The notes beneath the pieces were generated by a model that was not told the origin of the DNA, did no database searches, and was given only the letters and a program-made list of their open reading frames with translations. A program made the translations under genes and the position numbers. A stretch of 64,000 nucleotides of DNA from JAHELQ01 sp964491915. Its GTDB lineage: Bacteria; Acidobacteriota; Aminicenantia; UBA2199. Numbering within the stretch: the first letter of the stretch is position 1; every line of letters starts with the position of its first letter. The stretch lies in NCBI GenBank assembly GCA_964491915.1, contig CAZBHS010000001.1, positions 62,001 to 126,000 on the forward strand, given 5' to 3'. Positions 15,638-23,802 of this stretch are shown here, piece after piece.

Positions 15638-17812
15638 TCAAGGTCTCCAATTTAGTTGGATTTTAAATACGCCCCGGTCGTAGAGCGGGAGGAAGCGCCG
15701 GCTGGGGTCCCAAATTTTTTCCCAACCCCGTTTGTACACCAGGAAGATGGTATTGCCGGGGGAAATCCTCCACTTGAAGCGAATGTTGGCGCCTAAATTC
15801 CGGCTCACATCATCATATTGAATGTAGCTCATGAGTCCTAAGTCGCTGGACAGGAAAAAATCGCTCTTGAGGCGGTAGAGATTTTTATTGAAATCTCCCT
15901 GGGGGAATTCTCCCCGGAGGAAGATGGCTTCGAGGCTCAGATTCACATGACCCTTGAATTTAAACTCTAGCTCTGTTTCCAACTCCCTGAGTTTACCGCC
16001 GTAATAATCGCCGAAAGTGTATTCGATGTCGCCTGACAGCCGCCGGTGGGACGCTGAATGAAACTGAAATTTATAGCGGGTGTGTGTGTAACTGGAAACC
16101 GGAATGAGCAGCTCTTCACTCAATTCGAACGGTTCGGTCAGAGCATCTTTCTCAAACCTAAAATTGACTTCGAAGCGCTCTCCGCTTTCGAGTTGTACAT
16201 TCAGAGGTGAAAAGAATATTCGGCTTGATTCGAGATTGCCCGCGAGATCCCAATAAAAAAAGGTGAACAGTTCATAGTTGAATTGGCGAATAAGCCTTCC
16301 CAATAGGCCGTTTTTAGGTCTGGGTTTGTATAAGAGAATTGTTTCCAAATTGCGCACGCCGTTTCTCGGTAAAAATCCCAATCCCGGTTCCAGAGCGTCG
16401 CCGAAGTAGCGGTAGGAAACGGAGGTGTCGATCAAGTCGTTTGGATATTCCGCCCGGAATCCGTACCCATGGTGGCTTCCGGTATCGATTTGGTTCCAAT
16501 TGTATACCCACCAGGAGGATGCCACGAAATTTTTATTTCCCAGGAATTTGGATGTGATATATGTGAAATCAGCGCCCGCCAGTTGATTGGAGCCTTCGCC
16601 CGATGGGTCGCCGCTGGTGAAGATGAGACCGAGTTTGCTCTCTGCCAGAATATTCTGATACAATCTTCCGGCAAAGAAGTTCTGGCCGCCAAGCTCTTCA
16701 AACGGGCGGGTCCGGACATCCAGTAACGCCACATTGGCGCTGCCGATTTTGCCGAATATCTTTCCGCCGTAATGGATGGGGACCTGCTCTTCGTCGTAGA
16801 GTCCGATGCGGCGGCTGTAAAAAGGGATGAACGAATTGTGCAGATCGCTGGAGAAGTCGAAAATCTCGGAACCTTCCAGGAAGAACGACCGTTTCTCGGG
16901 GAAATAGAGGGGAAAGCGGGTGAGGTTGATGCGCCGTTCGTCCACCTCTGTCTCGGCGAAGTCTGTGTTGTAGGTCAGCATGCCCACTAAATTGGGGGTG
17001 AAGTTTTTGTAGATGTCCATTCCCACTTCCACGCCGTTGCTCCGCTCTTCGCCGGCTTCGTAATCGCGGGTGGTGTAGGCGCTGATATAGGGCTTTACAG
17101 TCAGCCCCTTTCCCTGGCGGATGCCTGTGATTCCGGTCAGCATCCCGGCTTCGGCGGCATTGTAAAAGAAGCTGTCGCGGCTGATGCCGGACATGCGGAT
17201 GGTTTCCATTTTGTGGGGGATGTAGCGTTCCACATTGAAGCCCCATTCGGAGAGGAGTGGGTTGAAGTTAATGGTCTTGAATGGAATCATTATCTCGGCG
17301 GTCCAACCGTTATCGGTAACTCTGGTTTTGGCGTTCCAGATGCCGTCCCAATTGGTGCTCATGTGTTCGCCGGTGGCCAGACCGTCGGTGCGGGCGCCTC
17401 CGGCCGTAACGAAGAAGACGTATGCGTTGCGCAGGTCCTGGAATGGATCGATGAGGATGCGCACCAGGTCGTTGCTCGTATCGTTTTCCCCCAGATCGTG
17501 GCTAAGGTCGTTGATGGTGATTTGCGAGGGATCTTCGGTAAAGCACTGGATACCGATATATAGGTTGTGTTGGTCGTAGAGGATGCGTAGTTCGGTTTTT
17601 TCCGAAGGGGAAAGACCCGACTCCGGTTCGACCATTTTGAAGTTGTCGAAGAGTTCAGCCGTCTGCCAGTTTTTCTCGCTCAACTTGCCGTCCAGGTGAA
17701 TGTCATGTGAGGTTTTGTAAGCTTGAAACTGGACTTTTGCCGGGAGTAGCAACGAAACAGACCAAATAATTACGAATAGTAGTAGAATTTTCTTTTTCAT
17801 GCGCCTTTTCAT
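15638..17812 (-). CDS. CBM9-like/DUF5916 outer-membrane protein
   Basis: A 724-residue exported protein. Residues 5-24 form a signal peptide. Residues about 30-225 form a carbohydrate-binding family 9-like beta-sandwich: HLDGKLSEKNWQTAELFDNF, LRILYDQHNLYIGIQCF and DLVRILIDPFQDLRNAYVFFV. The remainder matches DUF5916, starting at GIRQGKGLTVKPYISAY and including LTRFPLYFPEKRSFFLEG. It consists of amphipathic strands ending in an aromatic-rich terminus (IQLNWRP), as in outer-membrane barrels. Function is unestablished; surface glycan binding or transport is inferred from the domains. The second ATG at 17800 has AAGG just upstream and may be the real start. Confidence 0.82.
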   Translation of the reverse strand: MKRRMKKKILLLFVIIWSVSLLLPAKVQFQAYKTSHDIHLDGKLSEKNWQTAELFDNFKMVEPESGLSPSEKTELRILYDQHNLYIGIQCFTEDPSQITINDLSHDLGENDTSNDLVRILIDPFQDLRNAYVFFVTAGGARTDGLATGEHMSTNWDGIWNAKTRVTDNGWTAEIMIPFKTINFNPLLSEWGFNVERYIPHKMETIRMSGISRDSFFYNAAEAGMLTGITGIRQGKGLTVKPYISAYTTRDYEAGEERSNGVEVGMDIYKNFTPNLVGMLTYNTDFAETEVDERRINLTRFPLYFPEKRSFFLEGSEIFDFSSDLHNSFIPFYSRRIGLYDEEQVPIHYGGKIFGKIGSANVALLDVRTRPFEELGGQNFFAGRLYQNILAESKLGLIFTSGDPSGEGSNQLAGADFTYITSKFLGNKNFVASSWWVYNWNQIDTGSHHGYGFRAEYPNDLIDTSVSYRYFGDALEPGLGFLPRNGVRNLETILLYKPRPKNGLLGRLIRQFNYELFTFFYWDLAGNLESSRIFFSPLNVQLESGERFEVNFRFEKDALTEPFELSEELLIPVSSYTHTRYKFQFHSASHRRLSGDIEYTFGDYYGGKLRELETELEFKFKGHVNLSLEAIFLRGEFPQGDFNKNLYRLKSDFFLSSDLGLMSYIQYDDVSRNLGANIRFKWRISPGNTIFLVYKRGWEKIWDPSRRFLPLYDRGVFKIQLNWRP

Positions 17813-17870
17813 GTGAGTAATATACCATATACGAAAATTTAAAAAATAGTTTTTACAAAAATTTTGTAAT

Positions 17871-18899
17871 TTAGCGGAGGGGGGCCAATTCGATGTTCAT
17901 TGTCGCGGGGGCCATATCCCGGAGTGACTGGGTGCGCAGCAATTTCTGGGCATCGGATGGGAGTTCTCCCTGCCAACGGATTTTGAAGATGGAATCTTTT
18001 GGAAGTGTCGAGAAAAGATAGTTGAGGTAGGCTTTGAGCTTTGAAGCGCTCACTCCATTGCCGTCGATTGTGATCTCATGCATCGGGCGAGCGGGGAGGG
18101 GATGGAATCGCCAATGGCTTATAGTTCCTTTATCTTTGCCTTCGCAGGCGATTTCGATCATCAGGAAGCCCTTTTGCTCGTCTTTTTCCGCAAACGACGT
18201 TCGCTCGATGGAGCCGGGGTAGAATACCGGTGTTTGAACCGGGTGTCCGGTTAGATCTTCGCTCAATACCTGGAAGCGGTGGATGTGGCCCGACAACGCG
18301 GCGGTGAAATCCGACGGGATGTCGGTGATGCGGATGACATCGTTATTGTATTTGAACACGTGCTCGCGGTTCCCGGCTTTGACGGCGCTTCCTTCCACGC
18401 AATGATGCATGCACAGGAGCCTTGCGTCGGCGGTTTGGCCTTGGTATCCAGTTTGCTCGACAATTGCTGGAAATTGCGCGCGCACATTGTCGCGGTGATA
18501 GGGAAAGCCCGCCAATGCTAGAGTGAAACTGTCTTTTCGCAAGAGAAATGTTCGCGGTTTGTTGAAGATGTGGATGCCCGGTTGCGTCGCCAACAGGCGA
18601 AAGGGGATATGGGAGCGTTCATGGTTGCCCGGCACCACAAACACCGGGATTCCCAGCTTCGCAACCTCAGCCAGCGGTTCGAACGCCAATCGCACCAATT
18701 GGGCCGGAACTTTGCTGCGATACAAAATGTCCCCCCCATGAACCAGGCAATCTACTTTCTCTTCCTTCGCAACAGACAATACCCGCCGGTAGTTGTCGAA
18801 AAAATCTTCCCCCCGCCGTCGGCGCTCCACCCTCGGTTTGAACGGATAATCAAATCCCAAATGCGTGTCCGCCACAAAAAGGATTTTTAAATTCAGCAT
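17871..18899 (-). CDS. SbcD/Mre11-like metallophosphoesterase
   Basis: A 342-residue calcineurin-fold phosphoesterase of the DNA repair exonuclease type. Metal-binding motifs are in order: FVADTHLGFD (D-x-H), LVHGGDILYRS (GGD), VVPGNHERSH (GNHE), MHHCV and ALSGHIHRFQ (GHxH). The gap between the first and second motifs (PFKPRVERRRRGEDFFDNYRRVL) is the usual SbcD spacing. It lacks an adjacent SbcC ATPase, so the partner may be elsewhere or it may act alone. The start ATG at 18899 lacks a visible ribosome site. Its exonuclease activity is inferred by family. Confidence 0.85.
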   Translation of the reverse strand: MLNLKILFVADTHLGFDYPFKPRVERRRRGEDFFDNYRRVLSVAKEEKVDCLVHGGDILYRSKVPAQLVRLAFEPLAEVAKLGIPVFVVPGNHERSHIPFRLLATQPGIHIFNKPRTFLLRKDSFTLALAGFPYHRDNVRAQFPAIVEQTGYQGQTADARLLCMHHCVEGSAVKAGNREHVFKYNNDVIRITDIPSDFTAALSGHIHRFQVLSEDLTGHPVQTPVFYPGSIERTSFAEKDEQKGFLMIEIACEGKDKGTISHWRFHPLPARPMHEITIDGNGVSASKLKAYLNYLFSTLPKDSIFKIRWQGELPSDAQKLLRTQSLRDMAPATMNIELAPLR

Positions 18900-18967
18900 A
18901 ACTTTGTTGTACTATTAATTTTATTAAGCATTTTTGAGGAGTAAGGAATCCAATTTTATTTTAGAAA

Positions 18968-19198
18968 TTACAATTCTAAAAAAAAGTCTACATCGATTCC
19001 TGCCTGTGTAAGGATCGCGCGCATCGTTCCTTCTGGAATATTCCCCGGGTGATTTGGGATGGTTGTTCGCTTTTTTGTTGTTTGGTTTTTCCAAATCTCA
19101 TGACTACCACGAGCGTATCGATCAAACTGAAATCCAGCTTTTCTAAGTTTTTTTATTGCTTTTTTGTAAGTAAATCCAGAAAGCCTACCCAATATCAC
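18968..19198 (-). CDS. hicA: HicA-family mRNA interferase toxin
   Basis: A 76-residue YcfA/HicA protein with a dsRBD-like fold. It has the family sequence KLRKAGFQFDRYARGSHEIWKN with catalytic His33, then RTTIPNHPG-NIPEGTMRAILTQAGI. HicA toxins cleave mRNA and are neutralised by HicB. The ATG overlaps the hicB stop by four bases (ATGA), giving order hicB-hicA, the less common arrangement in which the antitoxin comes first. All expected residues are present, so the toxin appears functional. The first few residues (MILGRLSG) fit other family members. Confidence 0.93.
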   Translation of the reverse strand: MILGRLSGFTYKKAIKKLRKAGFQFDRYARGSHEIWKNQTTKKRTTIPNHPGNIPEGTMRAILTQAGIDVDFFLEL

Positions 19199-19434
19199 GC
19201 TCCAACAGGAATTGCCATGTCCAATTCTAAATGGCTATGATCTACGAGAGGGAAGGGAGGTTGCTCCCCATCTTCGATATAAGATTCATATAATTTTCTA
19301 GCCACATCTTTTGCGATTTCAATTGTTTCATCAAGGGATCGTCCTTGGGCAACGAGTCCAGGAATATCTTTACTTGTTGCCAAATATAAGCCTTCCGGTA
19401 GTTTTTCAATAACAAGTTTAAAGATAATTTCCAT
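19195..19434 (-). CDS. hicB: HicB-family antitoxin
   Basis: A 79-residue HicB-type protein with the degraded RNase H-like fold: FKLVIEKLPEGLYLATSKDIPGLVAQGRSLDETIEIAKDVARKL. It ends in a short tail without an obvious helix-turn-helix or ribbon-helix-helix domain, so it may rely on the toxin complex for operator binding. A GGAGG ribosome site precedes the ATG. It is first in the hicBA operon and has a well-placed promoter at 19451-19479. Other antitoxins of this length exist, so truncation is not implied. Confidence 0.92.
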   Translation of the reverse strand: MEIIFKLVIEKLPEGLYLATSKDIPGLVAQGRSLDETIEIAKDVARKLYESYIEDGEQPPFPLVDHSHLELDMAIPVGA

Positions 19435-19450
19435 TTTTCCTCCGATTTAC

Positions 19451-19479
19451 ATTATAAATTGTATGGAGGGGAAATGCAA
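19451..19479 (-). promoter_or_regulatory. Promoter of hicBA
   Basis: On the minus strand TTGCAT (19479-19474) and a perfect TATAAT (19456-19451) are separated by 17 bases, ending 16 bases before the hicB ATG. HicBA operons are typically autorepressed at such sites; no clear operator palindrome is visible. Confidence 0.6.
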
Positions 19480-19486
19480 CTTAAAA

Positions 19487-21226
19487 CTACACCCATGGGA
19501 GCATTTTGGTTAGTTGTAATTGTTGGAGGGCGGCGTTTGGGGATAGGCGGAGGGAGAGGGGGCGGTTACTTGCGATGAGGCGGCGGAGTTCGGTTGTGAG
19601 GATGCGCAGGCGGTCGTAGGTGGCGCGGTCGAAGCACTGCTGCTTGTGGCTGAGGGGCTTTGGGTAGCCCAAAGGGACAGGGGACTCATGCACGTTTAGC
19701 AGTGTCTGGCGGGACACGATGCGGCCTTCGCTGATTTGGACGCAGATCGCAGCGGCGGATTCTGCGCTTGCGTTTCCAACGTCCCAACACAGCGAGGATT
19801 CGCTCAAAGCGCACAGCCAACGGGCGCGGCGCATGTGGAATGTGCCGTGGCGGAGTACAAACTCCAAACCGCGGAGCACCATGTCCGGCTCCCAGACCCT
19901 GGACTCTTCCGTTTGAGCCGGAGCTTCCTCTTCATCATCCGGTTCTTCAACCTCACGGCCTTTTTTTTCCGCCTCCAGCGCCAACCGTTCCAACCGCTCG
20001 GCCCAAAGTCGCGCTCCCAATGATTGGATTTTTCTCATCGGGTGGCGCCTGTCCCCTAAATCGGGATATTTTTCTTTGAACGATTGCAGTCCCTCGAGGA
20101 AGCATTCCTGCGGAGGAGCGTATTCGTCGGGGACTCCTAGAAACAGAGCCGGATCATTAATGGAAGCGATCGATGAAGAATTCGATGATGTCAGCCATTG
20201 CATCAAGCGTCCCAGAGGCTCCAGGAATCCAGCCACCGGGATGGGGCCGATAGGATGTCGCGAATCCGGCGTTGGACTGATGTGGGCGAGGTCGGCTGAG
20301 AAGAAGACCGGAGCGGTATCCCGCTCCCGAAGCGCCACATTGTAGGGAGGGGTGAGCCGCTTGATTTCATCGTTTTCCAGGAGCGCCGCCTCGAGCGCTG
20401 TCTCGGTGATTGTCACCTGCAGGTCCTGGGCCTGCGTCAGCATCTCCTTGATGTGTTCGCCATGTTGGCCGCTGCGGCGAAAATAACTGTTGACCCGGTG
20501 CTTGAGGGATTTGGCCTTGCCTACATAGAGTATGTCCCCGTTGCTTCTCAGCATCCGATAGACACCGGGCTTGTCCGGAAGACCGAGCCGGAGCTCCCGC
20601 TTCATGGGGAAGGCTTTGGCGGTTTTTTGTTTCGGGAGCTTTGTTTGAAGCCATTGCTCCAATTGATCGAGGGTATCGACGCCTTCGGCGGCCAATAACT
20701 CCAGCAGCTTCTTCCATATAAAGACCGTGGCCGCCACATGATGGGCGCTTCGTTTCATTTCCGGTACTGAAAAACCAAGATACCCGGCCACCGCCCGAAT
20801 CCCTTTGCGGGGTAATTGAGGAAGCAAACGCTTGCTCAAGGTGTGGGTGCAGATGATCTGGAAGGGAAACTGCCTACTGCCGCCATAGCGTTCGAACAAA
20901 TCTCGCAGGAAAGGTTCTTCGAATTTCGAGAAGTGTATGATGATAGGGCAGAGGTCCATCTTTTGCTGTTTGGCGATGCGTTTTGCCTGTTTGAGTAACG
21001 CCTTCCACACTTTTTTAGGGTGAACCGCCGCCTCGAGCTCCTCAGGGGAGATGCCGGTCATCCGTTGAATCCGTCGGGGAACAGTCTCTCCTTCCGGCAA
21101 TCGCAAGACGAAGGATTCGATTCCCGATACATGCTTCCAGCCGATCTCCAGTACGTGTCCGTCGGCGGGATTGGAGCCGGTGGTCTGGCAATCAAGAACC
21201 AGGATCTCCAGCTCATTCAGTTTCAC
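19487..21226 (-). CDS. DEDDh-like exonuclease fused to UvrC-type GIY-YIG nuclease
   Basis: A two-domain protein of 580 residues. The N-terminal domain (1 to about 190) has the RNase T/DnaQ fold with ILVLDCQTTGSNP, HVLEIGW, a TGISPEEL segment and a late SAHHVAATVFIWKKL motif carrying the His and Asp. The usual D-x-E of motif I reads Asp12-Cys-Gln14, so the metal-binding Glu is replaced. From about residue 215 a GIY-YIG domain follows (GVYRMLRSNGDILYVGKAKSLKHR, then a late E within LLENDEIKRLTPPYN) as in UvrC and Cho. The C-terminal 250 residues are unassigned. The GTG at 21226 begins one base after the helicase stop with GGGGA upstream; an ATG at 21280 would overlap that gene. Confidence 0.82.
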   Translation of the reverse strand: MKLNELEILVLDCQTTGSNPADGHVLEIGWKHVSGIESFVLRLPEGETVPRRIQRMTGISPEELEAAVHPKKVWKALLKQAKRIAKQQKMDLCPIIIHFSKFEEPFLRDLFERYGGSRQFPFQIICTHTLSKRLLPQLPRKGIRAVAGYLGFSVPEMKRSAHHVAATVFIWKKLLELLAAEGVDTLDQLEQWLQTKLPKQKTAKAFPMKRELRLGLPDKPGVYRMLRSNGDILYVGKAKSLKHRVNSYFRRSGQHGEHIKEMLTQAQDLQVTITETALEAALLENDEIKRLTPPYNVALRERDTAPVFFSADLAHISPTPDSRHPIGPIPVAGFLEPLGRLMQWLTSSNSSSIASINDPALFLGVPDEYAPPQECFLEGLQSFKEKYPDLGDRRHPMRKIQSLGARLWAERLERLALEAEKKGREVEEPDDEEEAPAQTEESRVWEPDMVLRGLEFVLRHGTFHMRRARWLCALSESSLCWDVGNASAESAAAICVQISEGRIVSRQTLLNVHESPVPLGYPKPLSHKQQCFDRATYDRLRILTTELRRLIASNRPLSLRLSPNAALQQLQLTKMLPWV

Positions 21227-21227
21227 T

Positions 21228-23627
21228 TCATTGTCCCCAAAACTCTTCCAACAACGACGATAAATCCTCGTGCCGGGCAAACCGGCGCGGCATCCACCAA
21301 ACCGGCAACAACGAACGGTATTGCCGGCGCGAGAAGCGGTCGTCGATGAGCAAGATCACTCCACGATCCTCTTCAGAGCGGATCACCCGGCCCGCCGCCT
21401 GCAGCACCCGGTTGATGCCGGGGAAAATATACGCGTATTCGTATCCCGATTGTTGATTCTGATTGAAGTGCTCTTTGATGAGTTCCCGCTCCTGCGAAAT
21501 ACCCGGAAGTCCGACGCCCACAATCACAGCGCCGGTCAAGCGGTCGCCCTTCAAATCGATCCCTTCGCCGAAGATTCCCCCCATCACGGCGAAGCCCGCC
21601 AGAGTGCCGTTGTTTCCGGCGCTGAATTGGTCGAGAAAATCTTCCCGCTCTTGTTCCGACATGCCGGGCGTCTGGACGATGGTGTCGATATCGTCGCATT
21701 CATCCGCAAACAAAGGGTACACCATGTTCATGTAATGGTACGATGGGAAAAAGAACAAATAATTGCCGGGTTTATGACGCACCAAAGAGGCTAGAGACGA
21801 GGCCACATCGCCGGAGGTTTTCCGGCGGTGAACATAACGGGTAGACACGCGATCCGCCACCACTACACAGAGATTCTCCGCCGGGAAGGGGGAGGGGAGA
21901 ATCATCTTCTTGGCGTCCGCGTCACACCCCAGTAGATCCTGAAAATAGTGAATCGGCGTCATGGTGGCGGAAAAGAACACAGCGGCGGCGCAACGTTCCA
22001 GAGCGATCTCCAGCAGATGGGAGGGATCGAGACAAAAGAGTTTGAGTTTGATCTCTTTGTCGTCGCGGGTCAGGCAGGTGGAGTAGTTGTCGCTATAAAA
22101 TTCCGAGATTTTGAGAAAGCGGCGCACATTGAAGTAGAGCTCCAGTAAGTCGTCCCGGAAGGGCGCCTCGATATTGAGGGCCAACCATTTTTCCGTCACG
22201 CTGCAAAACTTACCCAATAGCGGCAACAGCTTGCGCGGCAAATCCTCGTCCGCCAGAGCCTCGCCCTCCTCTTCGAACCGCTCCTTTTGCACCAGGAACC
22301 AGGAGTTGATGGCGCCCATACTTTTGTAAATCTTCGGCAGTTCCGTTTTGAGGCTTTTTCGCATATCCAGAAACGGTTGCTTGAACAATTCGGCGGAAAA
22401 CATCTCCCTGGCCCGGTCCACCAGATTGTGGGCTTCGTCCACCAAAAACACGTACTCTTCCATCGCGTCTTCGAAAAACCGTCGCAAATAGACAAACGGA
22501 TCGAATGCGTAATTGAAGTCGCAAATCACAGCGTCGCACCAGAGGGATAAATCGAGGGAAAACTCAAACGGGCATAGGGTGTGTTTCAAGGCCGCCTGCT
22601 CGATGGTGTGTCGTGTGAAGGATTCTTGCTGGAAGATATCTCTGGTGGCTTCGTCCAAACGGTCGTAATAACCTTTGGCGAATTCGCATTCGTCCGGATG
22701 GCAGGCTTTGCCGGGATTGAAACAGATCTTGTCCTTCGCCGTGAGAGTCAGGGATTTGAAACGCAAACCGGCATCCCGCAAGGCGTCGAAGGCTTTCTCG
22801 GCAACCGATCTTCCGGTGGTGCGGGCGGTAAGGTAGAAGAGTTTGTCCGCCATGCCGTCGCCCATGGCTTTGACCGCCGGAAATATCGAGCCCATGGTCT
22901 TGCCGATGCCGGTGGGCGCCTGGATGAACAATTGGTCGCTGTGTTTGATGCAATGATACACCGCCAGCGCCATCTTCCGTTGCCCCGGCCGGAAATTTTT
23001 GAAGGGGAATTGCAACTCTTTGGTGGAGAGATCCCTCTCCAGCCGCCAATCGTCCAGGGTGGCGGCCCATTGCAGATAGCGTTCCATCAAGCGGCCGGCG
23101 ATCTCTTCCAATTGGTCGATGGTGTAGCTCCTGGTCAATTCGAGAGTCTCCTCGTCATCCAATTGGTAATAGGTCAAGCGGCTCTCAAGCTCCGTGAGGC
23201 CGTGCTCTTTGGCGTACACATAGGCGTACAAATCCGCTTGCGCCCGGTGGGTGGGATGTTCGTGCTCTTTATAGGAGTCGAGGCTGCGGGTGGTGGTTTT
23301 GATCTCCTCGATGATGACGCCCTCGTCACTGGTGAAGACCCCGTCGATGCGCCCGCTCAATGTCAACAAGAAGCGTTCGCTCTCATAGGTATGGGCGACG
23401 GTCACCTCTTTTTCGTAGTGTTCGGGCCTGTCCCCTTGCACTTTTTGGTGCCCCTTGATCCCTTCCAAAGCGCGATTGTCCATGCCGCCGCCGAATTCGA
23501 ATATCAAATCCCCGCAGCGGGCGGTGATCTGTGCCAATTGCCGGACCGATATCCTGAACTCCTTTTTCAAAGAGCTTCTCCAGGCGATAGTATAGTTAAA
23601 AAAGAGCGATCCAGCGTCGTCATCCAC
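21228..23627 (-). CDS. PD-(D/E)XK-fused Fe-S helicase (XPD/DinG-like)
   Basis: A 799-residue superfamily 2 DNA helicase. Residues about 85-200 form a Cas4/RecB-like nuclease module (SGRIDGVF...VIIEEIKTTTR, the D...ExK pattern). The helicase core has FRPGQRKMALAV (Q-motif-like), Walker A APTGIGKT near 240 and DEAH as VDEAHNLV near 397. Motifs late in the protein include FFSATMTP, GIFGEGIDLKG and QAAGRVIRSEEDRG. Four cysteines between Walker A and DEAH (CFNPGKACHPDEC and later TLCPFEF) form the expected 4Fe-4S site. The start is a GTG. The next gene follows with a one-base gap and encodes a nuclease, so the pair probably acts together in DNA repair or defence. Confidence 0.88.
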   Translation of the reverse strand: MDDDAGSLFFNYTIAWRSSLKKEFRISVRQLAQITARCGDLIFEFGGGMDNRALEGIKGHQKVQGDRPEHYEKEVTVAHTYESERFLLTLSGRIDGVFTSDEGVIIEEIKTTTRSLDSYKEHEHPTHRAQADLYAYVYAKEHGLTELESRLTYYQLDDEETLELTRSYTIDQLEEIAGRLMERYLQWAATLDDWRLERDLSTKELQFPFKNFRPGQRKMALAVYHCIKHSDQLFIQAPTGIGKTMGSIFPAVKAMGDGMADKLFYLTARTTGRSVAEKAFDALRDAGLRFKSLTLTAKDKICFNPGKACHPDECEFAKGYYDRLDEATRDIFQQESFTRHTIEQAALKHTLCPFEFSLDLSLWCDAVICDFNYAFDPFVYLRRFFEDAMEEYVFLVDEAHNLVDRAREMFSAELFKQPFLDMRKSLKTELPKIYKSMGAINSWFLVQKERFEEEGEALADEDLPRKLLPLLGKFCSVTEKWLALNIEAPFRDDLLELYFNVRRFLKISEFYSDNYSTCLTRDDKEIKLKLFCLDPSHLLEIALERCAAAVFFSATMTPIHYFQDLLGCDADAKKMILPSPFPAENLCVVVADRVSTRYVHRRKTSGDVASSLASLVRHKPGNYLFFFPSYHYMNMVYPLFADECDDIDTIVQTPGMSEQEREDFLDQFSAGNNGTLAGFAVMGGIFGEGIDLKGDRLTGAVIVGVGLPGISQERELIKEHFNQNQQSGYEYAYIFPGINRVLQAAGRVIRSEEDRGVILLIDDRFSRRQYRSLLPVWWMPRRFARHEDLSSLLEEFWGQ

Positions 23628-23698
23628 CCATTCTAGCGAAACTCAATTGTGAATGCAACCGCTTAAAACCTGAAATCATGGGGCGTGGACCCAAAAAG

Positions 23699-23727
23699 TT
23701 GAAAAAAAAGTGAAATTATATTACTAT
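23699..23727 (+). promoter_or_regulatory. Promoter for P5C dehydrogenase
   Basis: TTGAAA at 23699-23704 and TACTAT at 23722-23727 are 17 bases apart. Transcription would start near 23734 and leave a leader of about 70 bases before the ATG at 23803. Confidence 0.45.
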
Positions 23728-23802
23728 AAGCTTAACGATAAAAGTGATACGACCCATTTATTGGGAATTGAGAGGAAATTATTTGATTTGAGGAGGAGAG
23801 GT

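Noticed and set aside
23710..23802. Upstream extension of P5C dehydrogenase
   Set aside because: The extension overlaps the predicted promoter and lacks a ribosome site; the start at 23803 has a strong one.
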